From: Muribaculaceae bacterium | Lineage (GTDB): Bacteria > Bacteroidota > Bacteroidia > Bacteroidales > Muribaculaceae | NCBI GenBank assembly: GCA_022510405.1 | Contig: JAFLTP010000014.1 | Coordinates: 1-64,000 of the forward strand | Direction: 5' to 3' | Length of the DNA stretch: 64,000 nucleotides | Shown: piece after piece, positions 1 to 7,102 of the stretch | How positions within the stretch are numbered: the first letter of the stretch is position 1 | Layout: every line of letters starts with the position of its first letter | Position numbers and translations under genes: made by a program | The notes under the pieces: model-generated | The model's input: the letters and a program-made list of their open reading frames with translations, nothing else | Told to the model about the DNA's origin: nothing | The model's database searches: none

Positions 1-53
1 GCAACAGCCTTCTAAGCTGTGGGTCGCGGGTTCGAATCCCGCCCGGTTCACCA
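1..53 (+). tRNA. tRNA-Arg (TCT), 3' part
   Basis: The window opens inside a tRNA. A 5-bp anticodon stem (4-8 with 16-20) closes a 7-nt loop whose bases 34-36 are TCT at 11-13, so it reads Arg AGA codons. The T arm is at 26-42 with the invariant TTCGAAT loop at 31-37. The acceptor 3' strand is 43-49, followed by discriminator A50 and an encoded CCA at 51-53. The acceptor 5' strand and D arm lie before the window. Confidence 0.93.
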
Positions 54-66
54 AAACTTCAATTAG

Positions 67-97
67 GACCGCTGATTTTCAGCGGTCTATTTTTTTC
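67..97 (+). terminator. rho-independent terminator of tRNA-Arg
   Basis: GACCGCTG (67-74) pairs perfectly with CAGCGGTC (80-87) around the loop ATTTT. A T-rich tract follows at 88-97. It lies 14 bp after the tRNA CCA, so it ends the tRNA transcript. Confidence 0.9.
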
Positions 98-186
98 TTC
101 AATTATTAGAACTCCTTTTTGGTTCCCCAAAATTTCTAATCTTTCTTATTTTCCTGTTAAAAAATAATGGTTTTGAGAATTTCAGA

Positions 187-780
187 TTATTTCAGGTATT
201 TCTTGATTTCTTCTTCAGAGAAACCGTTATCGAGCATCCTTTCGGCTATTTGAGTAAGTTTTTCTTTAAGGTCTTGTACTCGAGTTCGTTTCACGGTATA
301 TGTGAATTTACTAAAAATCAAATTAACTTCCATTGAGGCTTCGGTTTCCGAGGTCTTGAGTTCTGGCATCATAATATCAGCAATGAGGGCTCCTATTTTT
401 TCAATCCGGGAAGTTTGATTACTTTTATCTCCTTCAGCATACATTACAGAAATTTCTTCTTTCAATTCCCTTACCTGAGCAAAAGTTTCCACAATTGCCA
501 AGGTGGTTTGAGTAGCGACAGGACTTCTTAGTATTGTAGCCAGCATGTATAATCCCTTTTCAGTAAAGGCCTTCATTTTTGAGTATGAGTGTTTTATGTT
601 GAACTGGTCAAAATTTTTGACCAGTTCAGCTTTTATTTCTTTTGTATACTCTAAAACATATCCTTCCGGAAATTTATCAGGATTATTCCTTACAGCCTGA
701 TTCACCTCTCTTGTTTCAACTCCATATAAATGAGCCACTAAAAAGTCGGGTATAGTATTTTGCCCATTAAATGGCACCAA
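187..780 (-). CDS. ORF6N domain DNA-binding protein
   Basis: A 197-aa protein with an N-terminal ORF6N domain (about residues 10-95), the KilA-N-related DNA-binding module first described in phages and also common as a chromosomal gene in Bacteroidetes. The signature LYGVETREVNQAVRNN followed by FPEGYVLEYT fits the family, where one usually sees LY.VETR.LNQAVKRN..RFP. The C-terminal half is a helical, probably coiled-coil tail (about 105-197). The only usable start is TTG at 780; the frame is closed by a stop at 817-819 and holds no ATG upstream. It stands alone, transcribed towards the tRNA-Arg, behind an inverted repeat. The tRNA neighbour suggests a relic of an integrated element, but no integrase is visible. 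A DNA-binding role is inferred from the family; the target is unknown. Confidence 0.85.
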   Translation of the reverse strand: MVPFNGQNTIPDFLVAHLYGVETREVNQAVRNNPDKFPEGYVLEYTKEIKAELVKNFDQFNIKHSYSKMKAFTEKGLYMLATILRSPVATQTTLAIVETFAQVRELKEEISVMYAEGDKSNQTSRIEKIGALIADIMMPELKTSETEASMEVNLIFSKFTYTVKRTRVQDLKEKLTQIAERMLDNGFSEEEIKKYLK

Positions 781-803
781 TACATCTTTAACTTGCTCTA
801 TTC

Positions 804-855
804 TTATTATCTTCGCTTAGCTTGGCTCTTTAATTGTATTAGACGAAGATAATAA
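804..855. repeat. inverted repeat upstream of ORF6N gene
   Basis: TTATTATCTTCG (804-815) is the exact reverse complement of CGAAGATAATAA (844-855), with a 28-nt loop. It lies 24 bp before the TTG start of the ORF6N gene. On the + strand a run of T follows (about 859-865). It could be an operator for the ORF6N protein or a weak terminator of + strand transcription; the sequence does not decide. Confidence 0.6.
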
Positions 856-935
856 TAATTTTTTTAACTCTCGACTTGTGAAATAAAAACCTTGGAATGG
901 ATTATCTTAAAAGATTTACCCTATAAAAAATAATG

Positions 936-968
936 AAGCCTGACCGGGAATGAATTTCGATCAGGCTT
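936..968. terminator. bidirectional terminator hairpin
   Basis: AAGCCTGA (936-943) pairs with TCAGGCTT (961-968). T-rich DNA follows on the + strand and a TTATTTTTTA tract follows on the - strand. It lies 35 bp beyond the stop of the secreted protein gene that ends at 1003, so it most likely terminates that gene. Confidence 0.75.
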
Positions 969-1002
969 TTTTATGGTCAATTATATTTTGCTTTATAGGA
1001 AA

Positions 1003-2670
1003 TTATTTCATTATCTTTTTGCCATTGATGAGATATAGACCCTTGGGAAGGGAATTCAACAATGAGGCATCTCGGGTGGTCATCACTTTCACACCCTTGA
1101 GATCATATACATTATACACTCCGTTGAAATCTTCTGAATTCTCTATCTTTTCTATTCCTGCCGTGAGGTCGGTGAAAATATAGGTAAGAAGCATATCTAA
1201 GCGGATGGCCTGTCCTTCAACGCCACCACAAATTACAGTCATATCCTCGTTGGCAGCAACATTACCCGTGATTGTGGCGTATTCATAAATCAAAAATCCT
1301 TTGTCGTCCTCACCAACCGGAATATTACCCGTGAGGTTCTCCTCATACCATGCCCCATAGAAAGGACTCACTTTCTTCACATAGTCGGCGAAACTGATAG
1401 ATTCGCCTGTGCTGTTCTGGTATAACCAGGAACGGGGAGGCATCGGGGAGGAAGTGGGACTTACACTGATCACGTCACCATTATTGAAAGTCTGATAAGC
1501 CACAACATTGGAAGTGTTGGTGTCAATCTGCTTGATTTCACCGGTCTTAAGATCGAACCTATAAGGTGTATAATACATCACCGCTTCATCATAAAGCTGC
1601 GAAGAAGTATCTTCCCATTCTGCAGAAGATGCCAGCCAATTTCCATCCGGACTCATTGCCATACCGTTTCTCACAAAGAAAACAGAACATTCTACAATCT
1701 GAAATACCTTGTCCCAATATTCCGCATTTTTCTCGTTGTAGTCCTCTACCGCCTTATTGTATGCCGCCACAGCTTGAAGATAGTCCTCAATCTCCTCTTC
1801 TGTCATAAAATTGTCAAGATTGTTGTAAGGATCGTACATGTCCAAGAAATTATTGGTTTCCCAGAGGTGGTAAGCCTCGTTCCATGCCGCAACCTTCGAC
1901 GGGTCCATGAAATTTGTCACATCGGGATACTCCAAGTCAGGATTCTCCTCCTCGAAATCCCCCAAAGGTTGAGGAAGTTCAAGGTTCTTTTGATTGAAAA
2001 GGGATTCGGAGGGGAAAGAATAATTCCATACACCTTGTTCATTTTCCCTGTAAACGATCGGATAAATGAAGAAACCGCGGGCATCCACCACCTGACCGGC
2101 AATTGTCTTGCCATCCTTGCTGATCCATGTAGCACTACAATATTGAGGACGGTTGCCGAAGAAATCCTTATCAGGCACCGGCAGGAACTGGAGAGCCCCA
2201 AAATTCCCGTTGTCATCTATATCGCAATAATATGGGAGATTGCTCATTCCTTTTCCATTGTTCCCAACTACACCACAGACGCGGCTCGCATCCGGAGTGA
2301 TGCTGTGGATATTGCTGGTGACGTAGGTATCGAACACCTTGGGTGTACTAATCTCACCCTCGTTCATGATTACACCTACTGTGGACTGTGAATCAGAATC
2401 CATCATCCGACAACCCACTACCCATCCATTGTCGGCCACCACATAACCCCTGCCGAAAGAACATTCCGGATAAAAATAAAATTGTTGGTCTGGAATATTA
2501 TAATACACAGTGGAACCGTCGTCAGCCTCACCTACTATTTGAGTACCGTCGAGCGACATCTTATGTGCGTAAAAGTCTGTGAGTATATCCACCCCCTCTA
2601 TATCTATGAGATCGGCGCGGCCAATTGCCGCGGAAGCTGCCAAAAGCGAAATTAACAAAATCTTTTTCAT
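1003..2670 (-). CDS. secreted beta-propeller-like protein with T9SS-type tail
   Basis: A 555-aa exported protein. It has a signal peptide (residues 1-19, MKKILLISLLAASAAIGRA), then scattered repeats of the kind MSLDGTQIVGEA, ITPDASRVCGVVGN, ISKDGKTIAGQVV and MSPDGNWLASSAE. These resemble the S.DG..I.G blades of extracellular HAF/propeller-type repeats. A charged helical insert sits at about 240-320. The last 45 residues (VYDLKGVKV ... LPKGLYLINGKK) match the type A Por/T9SS C-terminal sorting domain, so export across the outer membrane and surface attachment are expected. The neighbouring 835-aa protein has the same tail. The cargo function is unknown. Confidence is high for a secreted protein and moderate for the propeller reading. 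Confidence 0.8.
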   Translation of the reverse strand: MKKILLISLLAASAAIGRADLIDIEGVDILTDFYAHKMSLDGTQIVGEADDGSTVYYNIPDQQFYFYPECSFGRGYVVADNGWVVGCRMMDSDSQSTVGVIMNEGEISTPKVFDTYVTSNIHSITPDASRVCGVVGNNGKGMSNLPYYCDIDDNGNFGALQFLPVPDKDFFGNRPQYCSATWISKDGKTIAGQVVDARGFFIYPIVYRENEQGVWNYSFPSESLFNQKNLELPQPLGDFEEENPDLEYPDVTNFMDPSKVAAWNEAYHLWETNNFLDMYDPYNNLDNFMTEEEIEDYLQAVAAYNKAVEDYNEKNAEYWDKVFQIVECSVFFVRNGMAMSPDGNWLASSAEWEDTSSQLYDEAVMYYTPYRFDLKTGEIKQIDTNTSNVVAYQTFNNGDVISVSPTSSPMPPRSWLYQNSTGESISFADYVKKVSPFYGAWYEENLTGNIPVGEDDKGFLIYEYATITGNVAANEDMTVICGGVEGQAIRLDMLLTYIFTDLTAGIEKIENSEDFNGVYNVYDLKGVKVMTTRDASLLNSLPKGLYLINGKKIMK

Positions 2671-2735
2671 GACTGGTGTGTTGAAATAAACTAAAAATTA
2701 AGAGTGTTTTATGGTATATTTTAAGGTATTATACG

Positions 2736-2743
2736 CAAATATA
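2736..2743 (-). promoter_or_regulatory. -7 promoter box for the 555-aa secreted protein
   Basis: On the - strand this reads TATATTTG, matching the Bacteroidetes -7 consensus TAnnTTTG, 66 bp before the ATG at 2670. No clear TTTG -33 element is seen at the expected spacing. Confidence 0.5.
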
Positions 2744-2868
2744 ACAAAAACAGAGCATTAGAACGTTATGTTTAATATTTTTTAAATATACCCTCCCCAT
2801 AGTCTTCCTTTATATAGAGGTTAAGTCACTGATTATGTTAAAATCCAACTCACTATTTTATAAAACAA

Positions 2869-2908
2869 GGAATTCCAAAATGCTACCTTAGCAACATTTT
2901 GGAATTCC
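2869..2908 (-). terminator. strong hairpin terminator after the 835-aa gene
   Basis: GGAATTCCAAAATG (2869-2882) is perfectly complementary to CATTTTGGAATTCC (2895-2908). On the - strand the hairpin is followed by TTGTTTTATAAAA. A second, smaller hairpin (CTTCTCCT 2930-2937 with AGGAGAAG 2944-2951) lies between it and the stop codon at 2973. The rest of the 2671-2972 gap holds only the promoter of the next gene and AT-rich DNA. Confidence 0.7.
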
Positions 2909-2972
2909 CGATATTAGTGTCCCTGAATTCTTCTCCTCCGGAAAGGAGAAGATCAGAGAATTACATGTTTAC

Positions 2973-5480
2973 TTATTTACGGATAAGAACTTTCTTGCCG
3001 TTGATGATATAGAGACCCGGAGCGAGGCTGTTGAGGTCGTTGCTCATCTTCACACCTTGGAGGTTGTAAACGCCTTCTACAGCTTTGTCAGTAGCGATTG
3101 ACTGGATACCGGAAGACTTTTCTATGATTTCACCTTCAACTACATCGAACTGCCAGTAAGCTATATTGCTTAAGCTTTCTGTTTGATCCTCTGAGTAAAG
3201 AGATGCATAACCAAGTGGCAACCAGAGAGTATAGCTTTCATCCGGAAGTGCTATCTTACTGAAGTCAACGATGAAGCCAATATTTGCAGGATATACATCT
3301 TCATCTATCTCAACTTCTCCCACCAATGGGGAAATAACATAGTCATCGTCCTCTGAATATTCGTCACCGTAAGGCAATTCGATTTGATTACCCTCAGTAT
3401 CTGTTACATATGCTTCTTCATTGCAATCCCAGTTCCAATAAGCTGTGTAACCTTCCCATTCGATTGTGAGTTCATTCTCTTCGAGTGTGAATGTAGGTTC
3501 TTCTTCCAATAACGGCATGATTCTGAAGACAATTGTCTGTGCTGCATTGTCTAATTCACCGTTGGTAACAAAACCTTCAGGTATTATCACTGTAATATTA
3601 CCTGTTACATCTTTAAGATAAGGAGCGAGGTTGATCTGGAGGGCGTTCATTACTTCTTCTTCGTCAGCGAGAGGAGCTACACCGCCTTCACCGTCGTTGT
3701 CAGCTACGATACTTTTCAATTCAATATCCGCAGCCTTAACTGTGATATCATCTTCATCATAGGTAATTGGATCCCAGACATTGATAGTTACTTCACCTTC
3801 ACCTGAAAGTTCAATTGCTTGATAATCCCAAGTAAGGACTGCATATTCCGGTTTGTTTACAGTTGTGTATTCTGCACGATTTTCAACACCGAGAATAGTT
3901 GGGTAAACCAAACCATTGAATACATTATATGTGATTTCTACTAATCCGGTGTATGTTGTTTCGTTGATCTTGGCAAAACCTGCCGGAATTTCGATAACCC
4001 AAGTTCCGTCAGTGAGTTCGTATTCGCTGAGATCAAGAACGATACTGTTGCCACGAACCGCTACATCTTCAACGATACCGTTGGCAAGAGAGTGAGGCTC
4101 TACACCACCGCCTTCGCCTTCGTCATCACCTACTTTCATGATAGAAACCACAGGAGGATTAGCAATAGCTGTGAGAGGATAATCGAACACTACCTCTACT
4201 TCTGCAAGCTGTGCAGCGGTATAAGTTATAGGATTCCAATTGTCATCCATCGCGTTTGGATCGGGAATAATCTCATCCCATCCCTTAACTGCATATAAGG
4301 TATAAGAAACTTCGATAGCTTCATTTACTTGGCCATCTTCTGTCACTACCAATCCTTCAGGAACATTGATAGTGTAAACACCAGGTAGTGTGGCACCGTC
4401 TACGAATGAAGCATTACCCCAGTCAACTATCAAATAATAAGGAGGTTCGGGAACCCGAGTATCTTGGTCCATATAACCGTTTGATGTGATTTCAGCTTCA
4501 ATTTCAACTGTTGTTCCATCAGGTTTGGTCAATATAACATCCGAGGAGTTTCTGAATTGGATTTCATCCTGCCATGAGAATTTGGCATTTTCAGGCCAAC
4601 CGTAAAGTGTTTCGCCATCAGCCGGAGTAATTTGTGGTTCAGGTAAAAAGTCTCCGGTAGGTTCATCATCTTCTTGAGGAACTACCTTCAATGTCAATGT
4701 GATAGGATCCAAACCGCTATAAGAAATTAAATAATACCCTGAAGCATAAACCTGAACTGTATAGTTTAGACCATCTTCTCCCTCTTCATAAGTGCTCCAT
4801 TGAAACGCATCAATTCCCATAGAATTGAGAATAGTCAATGTTCCTGCTTCTATCAGATTTACATCACTATTGGTTTCCACTACAAAAGTCAACATATCTT
4901 CCATGTTGAAGAATTTGTATTTTGAACCAATTGTGAATTCAGTTGGAGTGTCAAATTCTATAGTTTCTGCATCGTCGAAATTAACCCCGGCTTCAATTTC
5001 ATACTCGAGTACGATCTTTTGGCTAAGGTATTGAACGCCATTAGAAGTTACGATAACAGAACCTTCAGGAACAACCCATTTGATAGATAAAGGAAGTGAC
5101 CCAAGAGAAGCGTTGTCTCCATTATAAACCAATCTCAAGAAAGGTCCAGTAGAAAGAGAGGGATCTTCATAATTGGGATCATCATAATCAATAAGACCCT
5201 CAACCATTCCCTCTTCATCAATCAGCTCATCATTAACGTACATTTCCGGAACAAAGGTAGCATCACCCCAAGTATTCACAAAGTAATCTGCAGCCGACTC
5301 ACTGATAGCTAAAGATACATTGCCGTCCCACCTAACCTCGTATGCATCCGCATTCTTTGTCAAGGTTTCTCCGTCTTCCGGAGTCGCGGTGTAATCAATT
5401 GTGCATACGTCAAGTGCATTAGCCGAGAAGCCTAAACCTCCAAGCAGCATCGCCGCAGCAATTGTGTAAATTTTTTTCAT
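2973..5480 (-). CDS. large secreted multidomain protein with T9SS-type tail
   Basis: An 835-aa exported protein. Residues 1-22 form a signal peptide ending at SANA. The mature part is acidic and built of repeated Ig-like or beta-sandwich units. The motif P.DGETL followed about 13-15 residues later by a Trp-containing strand occurs near the N-terminus (TPEDGETLTKNADAYEVRW) and again near residue 285 (TPADGETLYGWPENAKFSW). Phrases such as VPEGLVV, IPAGFAKI and IPEGFVTNG recur at unit ends. The C-terminal 35 residues (GVYNLQGVKM ... LAPGLYIINGKKVLI) are a type A T9SS sorting tail closely related to that of the 555-aa neighbour. It has its own consensus promoter and a long leader. An adhesin or surface-coat role is possible but unproven. 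Confidence 0.8.
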   Translation of the reverse strand: MKKIYTIAAAMLLGGLGFSANALDVCTIDYTATPEDGETLTKNADAYEVRWDGNVSLAISESAADYFVNTWGDATFVPEMYVNDELIDEEGMVEGLIDYDDPNYEDPSLSTGPFLRLVYNGDNASLGSLPLSIKWVVPEGSVIVTSNGVQYLSQKIVLEYEIEAGVNFDDAETIEFDTPTEFTIGSKYKFFNMEDMLTFVVETNSDVNLIEAGTLTILNSMGIDAFQWSTYEEGEDGLNYTVQVYASGYYLISYSGLDPITLTLKVVPQEDDEPTGDFLPEPQITPADGETLYGWPENAKFSWQDEIQFRNSSDVILTKPDGTTVEIEAEITSNGYMDQDTRVPEPPYYLIVDWGNASFVDGATLPGVYTINVPEGLVVTEDGQVNEAIEVSYTLYAVKGWDEIIPDPNAMDDNWNPITYTAAQLAEVEVVFDYPLTAIANPPVVSIMKVGDDEGEGGGVEPHSLANGIVEDVAVRGNSIVLDLSEYELTDGTWVIEIPAGFAKINETTYTGLVEITYNVFNGLVYPTILGVENRAEYTTVNKPEYAVLTWDYQAIELSGEGEVTINVWDPITYDEDDITVKAADIELKSIVADNDGEGGVAPLADEEEVMNALQINLAPYLKDVTGNITVIIPEGFVTNGELDNAAQTIVFRIMPLLEEEPTFTLEENELTIEWEGYTAYWNWDCNEEAYVTDTEGNQIELPYGDEYSEDDDYVISPLVGEVEIDEDVYPANIGFIVDFSKIALPDESYTLWLPLGYASLYSEDQTESLSNIAYWQFDVVEGEIIEKSSGIQSIATDKAVEGVYNLQGVKMSNDLNSLAPGLYIINGKKVLIRK

Positions 5481-5485
5481 GAAAT

Positions 5486-5659
5486 AAAAAATTGGTTAGT
5501 AATTATTGTTAATTATCTCGTTTCTTATCTAAAAATACTGAGTCTTAAACCCTTTTCAATAAGGCAGAAACCCGTATTATAACTTAATTTCTTCCCCTTT
5601 GGAGAAGCCTTTGGCCTCTCCACAAAGGGAAAAAATTGGTTTTTATTAATTATCTCGTT
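5486..5659. repeat. duplicated leader segments flanking a hairpin
   Basis: Two blocks occur twice in the same order. AAAAAATTGGTT is at 5486-5497 and 5630-5641. TTAATTATCTCGTT is at 5509-5522 and 5646-5659. Between the copies lies an imperfect hairpin at about 5592-5629 (CTTTG.GAGA.GCC paired with GGC.TCTC..CAAAG). All of it lies in the predicted 177-nt leader of the 835-aa secreted protein gene. The arrangement looks like a local duplication or a short inserted element. Confidence 0.65.
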
Positions 5660-5662
5660 ACG

Positions 5663-5693
5663 CAAATTTAATACTTTCTTTTTAAAAATCAAA
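5663..5693 (-). promoter_or_regulatory. consensus Bacteroidetes promoter for the 835-aa gene
   Basis: On the - strand TTTG (5693-5690), 19 bp, then TAAATTTG (5670-5663) exactly fit the -33/-7 consensus. The transcription start would be near 5657, giving a leader of about 177 nt before the ATG at 5480. Confidence 0.75.
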
Positions 5694-5791
5694 GAATTAA
5701 CATTTTTTAATTCATATTTCCCCATCCTATCGCATATCAACTCCATATCGTTAACCTCTCTCACTCCTCCTCCCTGTCGCAGCGACTACAC

Positions 5792-5849
5792 ATTTTAGTA
5801 ACAAAATTGTCACTAACAAAATTGTTACTAATTTTAGTAACAAAATTGT
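5792..5849 (+). repeat. repeat array A upstream of the 377-aa ATPase
   Basis: The 19-mer ATTTTAGTAACAAAATTGT occurs at 5792-5810 and identically at 5831-5849. A shorter copy, CTAACAAAATTGT, lies between at 5813-5825. The middle copy sits in a perfect dyad TAACAA-AA-TTGTTA (5814-5827). The last copy covers the -33 region of the predicted ATPase promoter, so these look like operator sites. The rest of 5481-5895 holds the leader and promoter of the divergent gene. Confidence 0.75.
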
Positions 5850-5876
5850 ATATATAACTTTATTTACATAATTTTG
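5846..5876 (+). promoter_or_regulatory. promoter of the 377-aa ATPase gene
   Basis: TTG (5846-5848), a 20-bp spacer, then TAATTTTG (5869-5876), a match to TAnnTTTG. The start codon is 19 bp further at 5896. The -33 element lies inside the last copy of repeat array A. Confidence 0.6.
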
Positions 5877-5895
5877 GAAAAAACTTTTAACCAAA

Positions 5896-7029
5896 ATGCA
5901 TCAATACCCATTCGTATACGGCCGTTCGGTAAAAAACCAATATTTCACCGATCGTGAACAGGAGTCAAGATGGCTGGAAAACAATTTCAGGAATGGTGTT
6001 AACACCATCCTAATATCACCCAGAAGAATCGGAAAAACTTCTCTTGTAGAAAAAGTCTGTAGGAAATTTTCCGACTCACCTGATATCAAGATAGTTTTGT
6101 TAGACATATTCAAATGTAGGAATGAAGAGGAATTTTTCCGCACTTTTTCCGATAACGTATTACGTCAAACATCATCTAAAATGGAGGAATGGGTAGAGAA
6201 TGCTAAATCATTCCTGTCCAGACTTAGTCCGAAGGTGAACATCAGTGCCGACCCCACTTCTCCCATTTCTTTAGGGTTCGAACTTTCCTCCACCGGGCAA
6301 TTTGCCGAAGACATCCTTTCCTTGCCCCTAAAAATAGCTGCCAAAAAAAAATGCCGCTTGATCATTTGTATTGATGAGTTTCAACAGATCGGGGAGTTTA
6401 AAGACAGTATGGCTTTTCAAAAACTTTTGAGAACGTACTGGCAACATCAGGACGACGTAACTTATTGCCTTTTTGGAAGTAAGAAACATATGATGAACGA
6501 GTTATTTGAAAAACCAAGCAACCCGTTCTATAAATTCGGTGAAGTAATCAATCTGAAAAAAATTCCTGAAGAATATTGGATTGAATTTATTAAGGACAGA
6601 TTCCACAAAACAGGGAAAGAAATCCAAACCAATACAGCAAAAGAAATCTGTAGGCTCACAGAGAATTATTCCTGCTATGTGCAACAGCTTTCTTTGATCT
6701 TATGGGATAATTTCGACCCTAAAAACCAACTGGAGGCCCTTAAATTTGCTTTCGATAAACTACTTGAACATTGCGGAGTGTTATTCGAACAACAGACCAT
6801 AAACCTCTCAGCATATCAAATGAATTTCCTCAGAGCCCTTGTGGATGGGCACTCTGAAAACTTGTCCACCTCCGCTATCATTTCAAAATATGAATTGGGA
6901 AGCACATCTAACATCCAGAGAATAAAGACAGCCCTGATAAAAAAAGAATTGATCGATATCGAAGAACGCCGCTATGTGATTACAGATCCTATACTCAAAG
7001 CTTGGCTCCGGCGGCTTTTCTATCAATAA
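5896..7029 (+). CDS. archaeal-ATPase-type AAA+ protein with C-terminal winged helix
   Basis: A 377-aa ATP-binding protein of the archaeal ATPase (PF01637-like) class. Walker A is SPRRIGKTSL (about residues 40-49). Walker B is LIICIDEFQQ (about 155-164). Sensor-like FGSKKHMM follows, then a lid. The C-terminal region from about 310 (LRALVDG ... STSAIISKYELGS ... RYVITDPILKAWLR) looks like a winged-helix DNA-binding domain. No signal peptide or membrane segment is present. It is a single-gene unit on the + strand between two - strand operons, ended by a shared terminator, with repeat array A on its promoter. The biological role of this abundant family is unknown. Autoregulation through the winged helix and the array is an inference. 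Confidence 0.85.
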   Translation: MHQYPFVYGRSVKNQYFTDREQESRWLENNFRNGVNTILISPRRIGKTSLVEKVCRKFSDSPDIKIVLLDIFKCRNEEEFFRTFSDNVLRQTSSKMEEWVENAKSFLSRLSPKVNISADPTSPISLGFELSSTGQFAEDILSLPLKIAAKKKCRLIICIDEFQQIGEFKDSMAFQKLLRTYWQHQDDVTYCLFGSKKHMMNELFEKPSNPFYKFGEVINLKKIPEEYWIEFIKDRFHKTGKEIQTNTAKEICRLTENYSCYVQQLSLILWDNFDPKNQLEALKFAFDKLLEHCGVLFEQQTINLSAYQMNFLRALVDGHSENLSTSAIISKYELGSTSNIQRIKTALIKKELIDIEERRYVITDPILKAWLRRLFYQ

Positions 7030-7034
7030 AGAAA

Positions 7035-7064
7035 GGGATTGGAAACCGGGCGGTTCCAATCCCC
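7035..7064. terminator. bidirectional terminator between convergent genes
   Basis: GGGATTGGAA (7035-7044) pairs with TTCCAATCCC (7054-7063), extended inward by CC/GG with a bulged A. It lies between the ATPase stop (7029) and the stop of the SusF-like gene (7103) and probably serves both. Confidence 0.75.
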
Positions 7065-7102
7065 TATCGTTTTCAAGAAATTATTCCTATAGAATCAAAT
7101 TT

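Noticed and set aside
1774-2391. 205-aa open frame on the + strand
   Set aside because: It lies entirely opposite the 555-aa secreted protein, which has a signal peptide and C-terminal domain. The antisense frame has no domain.
2869-2951. Intergenic hairpins as a small mobile element
   Set aside because: The two hairpins lie just after a stop codon, and the larger is followed by T-rich DNA on the coding strand, which a terminator explains.
5525-5764. 79-aa open frame on the - strand
   Set aside because: It covers the promoter, hairpin and duplicated leader of the 835-aa gene, has low-complexity composition and no recognisable domain. It is most likely not a gene.
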